Below, piece by piece: positions 44,647 through 52,487 of a stretch of DNA of 64,000 nt. This DNA is from Paraburkholderia madseniana (GTDB lineage: Bacteria > Pseudomonadota > Gammaproteobacteria > Burkholderiales > Burkholderiaceae): contig NZ_VOSW01000027.1 of the NCBI RefSeq assembly GCF_009690905.1, positions 32,769-96,768 on the forward strand, in the 5' to 3' direction. The stretch's first letter is position 1. Each line of letters begins with the position of its first letter. A program made the position numbers and the translations under genes. A model generated the notes under the pieces. It was given only the letters and a program-made list of their open reading frames with translations, had not been told where the DNA came from and did not search any database.

Positions 44647-45132
44647 GTGACACACCAGTCGAAAACGCCGGCTTGCCCGGCGGTTTCCCTCGAATCGGCA
44701 ACGCCCGACGGAGCGCCGCAGCGGATTACGTTGCGGCGCTCCGTTGCCATGTGCGCCGCTTTGGGGGTGTTCGTCCTGATGGCGACTGGCGCTGTCTATA
44801 CCTGCTTCGCGTCGCATCTGGGCGCCTGGCAGGCGGTTCCCTTGACGCTTGCCGTGTGGACGCTGCTGACGCTCTGTGCGGTAAAACATGAGCATGCGCA
44901 GCCGGTCGCGCTGAAAATCGGCCCGGACGGATTGTCCGCCTGGAACCGGGCCGGCAATTTGCTGGCGCAAGGCCGCATTGCCGGCTGTGCGCAATGGAGC
45001 GGTCGCCCGCTCGTTTTGGCGCTGGCGCCGGATCATGGACGCTCCCGCACGCTGCTTCTTGCTGCTGACGCGCTTCCTGCGTCCGTTTTCCGGGAGCTGG
45101 CCGTGCTGGGCCGGCGTGGCGCCGGTGCGTGA
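44647..45132 (+). CDS. Small inner-membrane protein, YgfX-like layout
   Basis: About 161 residues. Two membrane segments (SVAMCAALGVFVLMATGAVYT and AVPLTLAVWTLLTLCAV) are followed by a soluble beta-rich domain (VALKIGPDGLSAWNRAGNLLAQGRIAGCAQW). This topology resembles YgfX/CptA-type proteins, which sit near sigma-E genes in other proteobacteria, but sequence similarity is not strong enough to be sure. The start is uncertain: GTG 44647 or an ATG near 44749. It lies in the fabF-rpoE gap. Confidence 0.6.
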   Translation: MTHQSKTPACPAVSLESATPDGAPQRITLRRSVAMCAALGVFVLMATGAVYTCFASHLGAWQAVPLTLAVWTLLTLCAVKHEHAQPVALKIGPDGLSAWNRAGNLLAQGRIAGCAQWSGRPLVLALAPDHGRSRTLLLAADALPASVFRELAVLGRRGAGA

Positions 45133-45192
45133 CTGTAACGACTGTAACCGTGTTACCGGAGTAACGTGCCGCGATGATGGGGACGCTACAAT
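45131..45192. promoter_or_regulatory. Repeated GTAAC boxes and -10 element upstream of rpoE
   Basis: Two perfect 9-bp tandem copies of GACTGTAAC (45131-45148) are followed by GTTAC (45152-45156) and GTAAC (45161-45165). A TACAAT box (45187-45192) lies 21 bases further on, with no good -35. The boxes cover the space upstream of and next to that promoter. Confidence 0.5.
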
Positions 45193-45232
45193 GGTCCCCC
45201 GCCATGCGCCCTATAGTTAACGGATTTATCAG

Positions 45233-45832
45233 GTGAGCGAAAAAGAAATTGATCAGGTGCTGGTCGAGCGCGTCCAGAAGGGCGACAAGGCCGCGTTCGA
45301 GCTTCTGGTCTCCAAATACCACCGCAAGATTCTCCGGCTGATCTCCCGTCTCGTGCGGGACCCGGCCGAAGTGGAAGACGTCGCTCAGGACGCCTTTATC
45401 AAGGCGTACCGGGCGTTGCCGCAATTTCGCGGCGAATCGGCCTTTTATACGTGGTTGTACCGGATTGCGGTCAATACGGCAAAGAACTACCTTGCGACCC
45501 AAGGGCGGCGCGCACCGACTTCGACCGAAGCAGATGCTGAAGAAGCTGAAACTTTCTCGGACGCCGACCAACTAAGGGATATCAACACGCCTGAGTCGAT
45601 GTTGATGAGCAAGCAGATCGCTGAGACGGTCAATGCTGCGATGGCGGTTTTACCGGAAGAGTTGCGTACCGCCATTACTCTTCGTGAAATTGAAGGTTTG
45701 AGTTACGAGGAAATCGCTGAGATGATGGGTTGCCCAATTGGCACAGTCAGATCACGAATTTTCCGCGCTCGCGAAGCCATTGCGGCAAAATTGCGTCCGT
45801 TGCTTGACACACCTGAAGGCAAGCGCTGGTAA
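45233..45832 (+). CDS. rpoE: RNA polymerase sigma factor RpoE (ECF)
   Basis: 199 residues, ECF sigma factor for envelope stress. Region 2 is recognisable (ILRLISRLVRDPAEVEDVAQDAFIKAYRALPQF) and region 4 (LRTAITLREIEGLSYEEIAEMMGCPIGTVRSRIFRARE) supplies the -35 HTH. The start is a GTG at 45233 after an AGG. It is followed by its anti-sigma gene rseA, the mucB sensor and the mucD protease, which together sense misfolded outer-membrane proteins. Confidence 0.97.
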   Translation: MSEKEIDQVLVERVQKGDKAAFELLVSKYHRKILRLISRLVRDPAEVEDVAQDAFIKAYRALPQFRGESAFYTWLYRIAVNTAKNYLATQGRRAPTSTEADAEEAETFSDADQLRDINTPESMLMSKQIAETVNAAMAVLPEELRTAITLREIEGLSYEEIAEMMGCPIGTVRSRIFRAREAIAAKLRPLLDTPEGKRW

Positions 45833-45914
45833 ACACCAGCCCGCCGGACGGGGCGCGGGTGCAATATCTGGATTAGTGGTGTCACTACGGGGTATTTGTA
45901 AGATGGGGAGCATC

Positions 45915-46541
45915 ATGGGGTCGGTCTCGATGCAATCGCAAGCCAGCTCGCGCGGCGAGCGTCTGTCCGCTTTTGTCGACGGTGAGCTGTTCGGCGAAGA
46001 GCATCTGAACACGTTTGTTTCCGAACTGGACGGCGAAGATCGTGCCGCCTGGTCGTGCTATCACCTGATCGGCGACGCTCTGCGTTCCGACGATCTGGCG
46101 GTCAGCCCGGCGGCGAGCAGCGCGTTCCTGAACGGTTTTGCGGCGCGTTTCGACAATGAGCCGCACGTGCTCGCGCCTGCCGCAATGCCGGTCGCGCGCC
46201 GTTTGTTGGCGCTGCGCCGCCGCGTTGTGCCGGCCTTTGCTGTCGCCGCCGCCGCTGCCACGCTGACGTGGATCGTCGTGCCGCAACTGCAAGGCGTGCC
46301 GGGCGGCCCGGGTGTGGCGCAAGTCGCGTCGACCCAGTCGCATGGCGATTCGCTGCAACGGGTGGCCATGGCATCGGTGCCGGCCGCTACGCTCCAGCCG
46401 GTCGCGCAAGACGCCAACATCATTCGCGACGCCAGTCTCGACCAGTACCTGGAAGCTCACCAGCAATTCGCGCAACAACCGGTCATACCGGGCTCGATGC
46501 CGCTGATTCGCGCTGCCGCCGTTTCTACGCAAGGCCAATAG
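45915..46541 (+). CDS. rseA: Anti-sigma factor RseA
   Basis: 208 residues. The N-terminal cytoplasmic part (GERLSAFVDGELFGEE, DRAAWSCYHLIGDALRSDDL) binds RpoE. A single membrane segment near 90-110 (VVPAFAVAAAAATLTWIVVP) leads to a periplasmic region for MucB. ATG 45915 is preferred: GGGGAG lies just before it, while ATG 45903 lacks a Shine-Dalgarno. It is degraded under stress to release sigma-E. Confidence 0.9.
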   Translation: MGSVSMQSQASSRGERLSAFVDGELFGEEHLNTFVSELDGEDRAAWSCYHLIGDALRSDDLAVSPAASSAFLNGFAARFDNEPHVLAPAAMPVARRLLALRRRVVPAFAVAAAAATLTWIVVPQLQGVPGGPGVAQVASTQSHGDSLQRVAMASVPAATLQPVAQDANIIRDASLDQYLEAHQQFAQQPVIPGSMPLIRAAAVSTQGQ

Positions 46542-46545
46542 TTTG

Positions 46546-47589
46546 ATGCAGACTCCGCGGTTGAATAAAACGACTATCTGGGGGCGGCTGCCGGTATTTC
46601 TGTTCTGCGCAGCCGTATTGTTGTCCGCCACGCCGCAGGTCTTTGCGCAAACCGACGATCCACTCGTCGCCCGTCGCACGGCCGCGGAGCTGCTCGATCG
46701 AATCCATCAGGCCGCCCAGCAGCAGAACTACGAGGGCGCGTTCGTCTATCAGCGCGGTAATTTCGTTCAGACGTCGCGGATCGCGCACTACGCGACCCGT
46801 ACTGACGGCGAATTCGAGCAACTCGAAAGTCTCGACGGCAAGCCGCGCAAAATGCTTCGCCACAACGAAGATCTCTACACGTTCGTGCCTGAGCGGCATC
46901 TGTGCGTGGTCGAGAAGCGCCAGAACAAAGATTCGTTTCCTGCGCTGCTGGCTGTAAGCGGCGAGCAGGTGCTGTCTGTGTACGAGCCGAAGCTGCTCGG
47001 CGACGACCGCGTCGCGGGTATCGACAGCCAGGTGATCGAGCTCGACCCGAAAGACGCGTATCGCTTTGCCTACAAGCTGTGGGCCGATAAGAAGACTGGC
47101 CTGCTGCTGCGTGCGCAGACGCTTGACCCGAATGGCCAGGTGCTTGAGCAGTTGTCGTTTTCGCAGATTCGCATCGGCGTGCCGGTCGACAAGACCGCTA
47201 TCGTCAACGGCATTCGTAATACAACAGGTTGGACGGTAGTGCGTCCGCCGGTCGAGCCGGTCGATATGGCTGCGCAAGGCTGGCAGATCGCACCGACGGT
47301 ACCGGGCTTCCGCAAGATTCGCGAGCTTCGCCGCCCCATGGCCGCGCGTGACGCGGGCCAGCCCACCATTCCGGTTGATCAGGCTGTATTCTCCGATGGC
47401 CTTGCGGCCATTTCGGTATTCGTCGAGCCGGTCGAGAACAATACCCGCAAGGAAGGCGCGGGCAGTAGCGGCGCCACGCACGTACTGGTCAAGCGGCGCG
47501 GCGACTTCTGGATTACTCTGCTTGGTGAAGTGCCCCAGACCACATTGCAGCAATTTGCGTCTGCCATAGAATATAAAGCTCCGAAGTAA
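46546..47589 (+). CDS. mucB: MucB/RseB sensor protein
   Basis: 347 residues. A signal peptide ends near AQTDDP. The MucB/RseB fold follows (LLDRIHQAAQQQNYEGAFVY, the conserved start, and later VSVYEPKLLGDD-like segments). RseB-type proteins bind RseA in the periplasm and protect it from cleavage until lipids or misfolded proteins arrive. The gene follows rseA by 4 bases. It should be regulated by sigma-E itself. Confidence 0.92.
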   Translation: MQTPRLNKTTIWGRLPVFLFCAAVLLSATPQVFAQTDDPLVARRTAAELLDRIHQAAQQQNYEGAFVYQRGNFVQTSRIAHYATRTDGEFEQLESLDGKPRKMLRHNEDLYTFVPERHLCVVEKRQNKDSFPALLAVSGEQVLSVYEPKLLGDDRVAGIDSQVIELDPKDAYRFAYKLWADKKTGLLLRAQTLDPNGQVLEQLSFSQIRIGVPVDKTAIVNGIRNTTGWTVVRPPVEPVDMAAQGWQIAPTVPGFRKIRELRRPMAARDAGQPTIPVDQAVFSDGLAAISVFVEPVENNTRKEGAGSSGATHVLVKRRGDFWITLLGEVPQTTLQQFASAIEYKAPK

Positions 47590-47626
47590 TCCTCCGAATC
47601 ACTCGAATCCCTCGGCTTGCTACGAT

Positions 47627-49141
47627 ATGACGACTTTCTCGGTGCGCAAATTCCTCGCGGCCGCGGTGGTAGCGGCGTGTTTGCCGCTCGTGCCGCACAC
47701 GGCATCGGCCGCTCCCGCAGCCAATCTGCCCGACTTCACTGACCTCGTCGACAAGGTCGGCCCGGCAGTCGTCAATATTCGCACGACCACGCGCGTGTCG
47801 AGCAGCGGTGCCCGCGGCGGCTTGCCGCCAGGCATGGACGACGGAGACATGTCGGAGTTTTTCCGGCGCTTCTTCGGCATTCCGTTGCCGCAGTCGCCGC
47901 AATCGCCTGGTTCGCCACGCGGTGGCGATAACGGTGGGAGCGGCAGTGGCGGCAACCAGGACTCGCCGGATAACAGCGATCCCGAACAGAACAGCGGCGT
48001 CGGCTCAGGCTTCATTCTGTCGGCGGACGGCTACGTGATGACCAACGCACACGTCGTGGACGACGCGGACACCATTTACGTCACCCTCACCGACAAACGC
48101 GAGTTCAAGGCCAAACTCATTGGCGTGGACGATCGGACCGATGTTGCCGTCGTGAAGATCAGTGCGGCCAACTTGCCGACCATCACGATTGGTGACTCGA
48201 ACAAGGTGCGGGTGGGCGAGTGGGTGGTCGCGATCGGTTCGCCGTTCGGTCTCGAGAACACGGTGACGGCCGGTATCGTTAGCGCCAAGGGGCGCGATAC
48301 GGGCGATTATCTGCCGTTCATCCAGACCGACGTGGCCGTCAATCCAGGTAATTCGGGCGGTCCGCTGATCAATATGCAGGGCGAAGTGATCGGTATCAAT
48401 TCGCAGATTTACAGCCGTACCGGCGGCTTCATGGGCATCTCGTTCGCGATTCCGATCGACGAGGCCATGCGCGTGGCCGATCAGTTGAAGGCATCGGGCA
48501 AGGTCGTGCGCGGCCGGATCGCGGTGGCGATCGGTGAAGTGACGAAAGATGTTGCCGATTCGCTCGGTCTGCCGAAGGCGCAGGGCGCGCTGGTCAGCAG
48601 CGTCGAACCGGGTGGCCCGGCAGACAAAGCCGGCGTGCAGCCGGGTGACATCATCCTGAAGTTCAATGGCCATTCGGTGGACACGGCAACGGACTTGCCG
48701 CGTATGGTTGGCGATACGAAGCCGGGCACCAAGTCGACCATCACGATCTGGCGCAAGGGTCAGACGCGCGATCTGCCGGTCACGATTACCGAGATGCAGC
48801 CGGACAAGGCCACCAAGGCGGATGATAAAAAGCCGCCGGTGCCGAAGCAGCGCGCCACGAACGTGTTGGGTCTTGCCGTTAGCGATATCCCTGCCGACCA
48901 GATGAAGGCGCTGAAGCTGCACAACGGTGTGCAGATCGACGCGGTAGACGGACCGGCCGTGCGCGTTGGATTGCAAAAGGGCGACATCGTCCTGCGTGTG
49001 GGTGATACGGATATCACGAGCGCGAAGCAGTTCGACGAGCTGACCGCGCACCTCGACTCGCAGAAGATGGTTGCGTTGCTGGTCCGTCGCGGCGAGAACA
49101 CGCAGTTCGTGCCGATTCGCCCGCGCAGCGCGCAGAAATGA
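47627..49141 (+). CDS. mucD: MucD/DegP-type periplasmic serine protease
   Basis: 504 residues. A signal peptide (residues 1-28, ending TASAA) is followed by a trypsin-like domain with catalytic triad His142 (TNAHVVDDAD), Asp172 (DRTDVAVVKI) and Ser243 (NPGNSGGPL), then two PDZ domains (about 270-360 and 405-500). An extra Gly/Ser/Asp-rich linker at residues 90-120 separates the N-terminus from the protease domain. It degrades or refolds misfolded envelope proteins. Its stop overlaps the next gene's start (ATGA). Confidence 0.96.
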   Translation: MTTFSVRKFLAAAVVAACLPLVPHTASAAPAANLPDFTDLVDKVGPAVVNIRTTTRVSSSGARGGLPPGMDDGDMSEFFRRFFGIPLPQSPQSPGSPRGGDNGGSGSGGNQDSPDNSDPEQNSGVGSGFILSADGYVMTNAHVVDDADTIYVTLTDKREFKAKLIGVDDRTDVAVVKISAANLPTITIGDSNKVRVGEWVVAIGSPFGLENTVTAGIVSAKGRDTGDYLPFIQTDVAVNPGNSGGPLINMQGEVIGINSQIYSRTGGFMGISFAIPIDEAMRVADQLKASGKVVRGRIAVAIGEVTKDVADSLGLPKAQGALVSSVEPGGPADKAGVQPGDIILKFNGHSVDTATDLPRMVGDTKPGTKSTITIWRKGQTRDLPVTITEMQPDKATKADDKKPPVPKQRATNVLGLAVSDIPADQMKALKLHNGVQIDAVDGPAVRVGLQKGDIVLRVGDTDITSAKQFDELTAHLDSQKMVALLVRRGENTQFVPIRPRSAQK

Positions 49142-49413
49142 AGTCAACGGCGCCGCTCACGCTCTACGGGCGCGCGTGGTGCCACTTATGCGACGACATG
49201 CGCGCCGCGCTGGAGCCGTTGCTCGCCGAATTCGCTGCGCATGTCGTCGTGATCGACGTCGACACGGATTCTTTGCTGGAAGCCCGTTATAACGAGCTGG
49301 TTCCGGTTCTGGTCTGTGACGGCGTCGAACTGTGTCACTATCACCTTGACGTGGCGCGGGTTCGTGCCGCGCTTGCTGCACGCGTTGCAGTGACCCATTC
49401 GGGATCCAGTTAA
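49138..49413 (+). CDS. Glutaredoxin-like (DUF836-type) thiol protein
   Basis: 91 residues with a thioredoxin fold and CxxC at Cys15/Cys18 (WCHLCDDM). LYGRAWCHLCDDMRAALEPL is typical of small DUF836 glutaredoxin-like proteins. YNELVPVLVCDG carries the cis-Pro region. Its start overlaps mucD by 4 bases, so it is translated with the protease and may help thiol homeostasis under envelope stress; this is an inference. Confidence 0.85.
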   Translation: MKSTAPLTLYGRAWCHLCDDMRAALEPLLAEFAAHVVVIDVDTDSLLEARYNELVPVLVCDGVELCHYHLDVARVRAALAARVAVTHSGSS

Positions 49414-49554
49414 GGGTTCGAAACAGGCGCGAACGTGCGCTGTTCACACCCCGTTTCACGTCTCTCATGAGCCGTCTTTTCCGCCCGAGCCTTGCAAGAT
49501 GCGCCGGGCGATAGCCTTTTCGGCTAAAATAGATAGGTTTTTCACCTACTTACA

Positions 49555-49589
49555 AGGCGTGCTCCGCTATTGTCCGAGCGCGCCTTTTT
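49555..49589 (+). terminator. Terminator-like hairpin directly upstream of lepA
   Basis: AGGCGTGCTC (49555-49564) pairs with GAGCGCGCCT (49576-49585) with one G-U pair; TTTT follows. A TAAAAT -10-like box lies 25 bases upstream (49525-49530). The lepA ATG is only 17 bases after the T-run. Confidence 0.7.
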
Positions 49590-49606
49590 CGCTTGATCGG
49601 TACTGA

Positions 49607-51400
49607 ATGGATCATATTCGTAACTTTTCGATCATTGCGCACATCGACCATGGCAAGTCGACGCTCGCCGATCGCATCATCCAGATCTGCGGTGGCTTGT
49701 CCGACCGCGAGATGGAATCCCAAGTGCTCGACTCGATGGATCTCGAGCGCGAGCGCGGTATCACCATCAAGGCACAAACCGCCGCACTGACGTATAAGGC
49801 CCGTGACGGGCAGATCTACAACCTGAACATGATCGACACGCCGGGCCACGTCGACTTCTCGTACGAAGTCAGTCGCTCGCTGTCCGCATGTGAAGGCGCG
49901 TTGCTGGTCGTCGACGCAAGCCAGGGCGTGGAAGCGCAAACCGTCGCCAATTGCTACACGGCGATCGAGCTTGGCGTCGACGTCATTCCGGTGCTCAACA
50001 AGATTGACCTGCCGGCCGCGAATCCCGAGAACGCGATCGAAGAAATTGAAGACGTGATCGGTATCGACGCGACCGACGCGACACGTTGCAGCGCGAAGAC
50101 CGGCCTCGGCGTGGAAGATGTGCTCGAAGCGCTGGTCGCTAAAGTGCCGCCGCCCAAGGGCGATCCGGAAGCACCGCTGCAGGCGCTGATCATCGACTCG
50201 TGGTTCGACAACTACGTTGGCGTCGTGATGCTGGTGCGTATCGTCAACGGCACGCTGCGTCCGAAAGACAAGATCCGCATGATGGCGACCGGCGCGCAGT
50301 ATCCGGTCGAGCATATCGGCGTGTTCACGCCGAAGTCGAAGAACCTCGAATCGCTGTCCGCGGGGCAGGTTGGCTTCATCATCGCCGGCATCAAGGAACT
50401 GGCTGCCGCGAAAGTGGGCGACACCGTCACGCTGGTGAATCGTCCTGCTGCCGAACCGCTGCCGGGCTTCAAGGAAGTGAAGCCGCAGGTGTTCGCCGGT
50501 CTCTATCCGGTCGAAGCGAACCAGTACGACGCGCTGCGCGACTCGCTGGAAAAGCTGAAGCTGAACGACGCCTCGCTGATGTACGAGCCGGAAGTGTCGC
50601 AGGCACTCGGTTTCGGTTTCCGTTGCGGCTTCCTCGGTCTGCTGCACATGGAGATCGTGCAGGAACGTCTGGAGCGCGAGTTCGACATGGACCTGATCAC
50701 CACGGCGCCGACCGTGGTGTACGAAGTTCTGCAGCGCGACGGCACGATCCTCATGGTCGAAAACCCGGCCAAGATGCCGGAGCCCTCGAAGATCGAAGAG
50801 GTGCGCGAGCCGATCGTCACCGTGAACCTGTACATGCCGCAAGACTATGTCGGCGCGGTGATCACGCTGTGCACGCAAAAGCGCGGCAACCAGATCAACA
50901 TGCAGTACCACGGCCGTCAGGTGCAGTTGACCTACGAAATCCCGATGGGTGAAGTCGTGCTCGATTTCTTCGATCGTCTGAAGTCGATCTCGCGCGGCTA
51001 CGCATCGATGGATTACGAGTTCAAGGAATATCGCGCGGCAGACGTTGTGAAGGTCGACATGCTGATCAACGGCGACAAGGTGGATGCCTTGTCTGTGATC
51101 GTGCACCGTTCGCAGAGCCAGTATCGCGGCCGTGAAGTCGCGGCGAAAATGCGCGAACTGATTCCGCGTCAGATGTACGACGTGGCGATTCAGGCCACCA
51201 TCGGTTCGAACATTATTGCGCGCGAGAACATTAAAGCCTTGCGTAAGAACGTGCTGGCAAAATGCTACGGCGGCGACATTTCCCGTAAGAAGAAACTGCT
51301 CGAGAAACAAAAGGCAGGCAAGAAGCGAATGAAGCAGGTCGGGTCCGTCGAGATTCCGCAAGAGGCTTTCCTCGCAATTCTGCGTGTCGAAGACAAATAA
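49607..51400 (+). CDS. lepA: Elongation factor 4 (LepA)
   Basis: 597 residues, the expected length. It is a ribosomal GTPase that back-translocates or remodels ribosomes, especially under ionic stress. GTPase motifs are AHIDHGKSTL (G1), DTPGH (G3) and NKID (G4). The unique C-terminal domain starts after about 480. No convincing Shine-Dalgarno precedes the ATG; instead the terminator-like hairpin sits there. lepB follows by 18 bases. Confidence 0.97.
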   Translation: MDHIRNFSIIAHIDHGKSTLADRIIQICGGLSDREMESQVLDSMDLERERGITIKAQTAALTYKARDGQIYNLNMIDTPGHVDFSYEVSRSLSACEGALLVVDASQGVEAQTVANCYTAIELGVDVIPVLNKIDLPAANPENAIEEIEDVIGIDATDATRCSAKTGLGVEDVLEALVAKVPPPKGDPEAPLQALIIDSWFDNYVGVVMLVRIVNGTLRPKDKIRMMATGAQYPVEHIGVFTPKSKNLESLSAGQVGFIIAGIKELAAAKVGDTVTLVNRPAAEPLPGFKEVKPQVFAGLYPVEANQYDALRDSLEKLKLNDASLMYEPEVSQALGFGFRCGFLGLLHMEIVQERLEREFDMDLITTAPTVVYEVLQRDGTILMVENPAKMPEPSKIEEVREPIVTVNLYMPQDYVGAVITLCTQKRGNQINMQYHGRQVQLTYEIPMGEVVLDFFDRLKSISRGYASMDYEFKEYRAADVVKVDMLINGDKVDALSVIVHRSQSQYRGREVAAKMRELIPRQMYDVAIQATIGSNIIARENIKALRKNVLAKCYGGDISRKKKLLEKQKAGKKRMKQVGSVEIPQEAFLAILRVEDK

Positions 51401-51418
51401 GACGAACAACGGAACCCT

Positions 51419-52312
51419 ATGAATTTTGCGCTGATTCTTTTTGTGCTCGTCATTTTGACGGGCGTCGCATGGGTCGCAGACAAACTGGTTTTCATGCCGC
51501 AACGGCGGCGCGCGGCGGAGGCCGTGGTCGCTGAGTTCGACCGCCAGCAGGCGCGCGTCGGCGAGCGTTTCGCCGACGAAAACGCGGCGCAAACGCGTGC
51601 CCGTCTGCGTGACGACAAGCTGCGTCAACCGTGGTGGCTCGAGTATTCGGCGAGCTTTTTCCCGGTGATTCTGGTGGTGTTCGTGGTGCGCTCGTTCGTG
51701 GTCGAGCCGTTCAAGATTCCGTCGGGTTCGATGGTGCCGACGTTGCTGGTGGGCGACTTCATCCTCGTCAACAAATTCGACTACGGTATCCGTCTGCCAA
51801 TCACCAACACGAAGGTCACCGAAGGCCGTCCGCTCGAACGCGGCGACGTGGTGGTGTTCCGCTACCCGAAAGACGAATCGGTCGACTACATCAAGCGCGT
51901 GATCGGTCTGCCGGGCGACACCGTTGCTTATCAGGACAAGCAACTGACGATCAACGGCAAGCCCGTGCCGGAAACGCCGCTGCCTGACTACCTTGACGAA
52001 GAGCGCCTCGGCTACGCGAAGCAATTCGAAGAAAATCTCGGTGGCCGCAAGAACGCGATTCTGAACAATCCGGCCGTGCCTCCGTTCATCGTCGGCGCGG
52101 AAGATTATCCGTATCGCGATAACTGCACGTACAACGCACGCGGCGTGATCTGCAAAGTGCCGCCTGGCAATTACTTCATGATGGGCGACAACCGCGATAA
52201 CAGCGCGGACAGCCGTTATTGGGGTTTCGCGCCGGATAAGAATATCGTCGGCCGCGCGTTTTTCATCTGGATGAACTTCAGCGATCTGAAACGCATCGGC
52301 TCATTCCACTGA
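51419..52312 (+). CDS. lepB: Signal peptidase I
   Basis: 297 residues. Two membrane segments (about 3-22 and 80-95) lead into the periplasmic domain with the Ser/Lys catalytic dyad: Ser104 in PSGSMVPTL and Lys159 in YIKRVIGLPGD. Boxes GDNRDNSADSRYWG complete the fold. It cleaves signal peptides of exported proteins. It is translated from an operon with lepA. Confidence 0.97.
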   Translation: MNFALILFVLVILTGVAWVADKLVFMPQRRRAAEAVVAEFDRQQARVGERFADENAAQTRARLRDDKLRQPWWLEYSASFFPVILVVFVVRSFVVEPFKIPSGSMVPTLLVGDFILVNKFDYGIRLPITNTKVTEGRPLERGDVVVFRYPKDESVDYIKRVIGLPGDTVAYQDKQLTINGKPVPETPLPDYLDEERLGYAKQFEENLGGRKNAILNNPAVPPFIVGAEDYPYRDNCTYNARGVICKVPPGNYFMMGDNRDNSADSRYWGFAPDKNIVGRAFFIWMNFSDLKRIGSFH

Positions 52313-52333
52313 GCACGCATGCCTTGATCGCAC

Positions 52334-52384
52334 AACACGCCGCGCGGGTGGCCCACACGTAGGTCACATCAGTCGCGGCGTGTT
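52334..52384 (+). promoter_or_regulatory. Long stem-loop between lepB and rnc, candidate RNase III site
   Basis: AACACGCCGCG (52334-52344) pairs perfectly with CGCGGCGTGTT (52374-52384) over a 29-base loop. It lies 104 bases before the rnc ATG. No T-run follows. The position matches that of the RNase III-cleaved hairpin in the E. coli rnc leader, though no sequence similarity is claimed. Confidence 0.5.
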
Positions 52385-52487
52385 ATCACGCTACTTTAAG
52401 AATCCGCGGTAACGTTGCTTCACCACGCTTTTTCCGCTGGCCGTCCCGCGTTTTCGCCGGGGCAGGCGCCCGCGTTATACTCTGCCC

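Noticed and set aside
43204..45036. Minus-strand open frame of about 610 codons over fabF
   Set aside because: It is a shadow frame; it also runs through the REP-like block and has no protein features.
49550..52024. Minus-strand open frame of about 820 codons over lepA and lepB
   Set aside because: lepA and lepB have complete motif sets on the plus strand; the antisense frame is Arg/His-rich and without domain signals.
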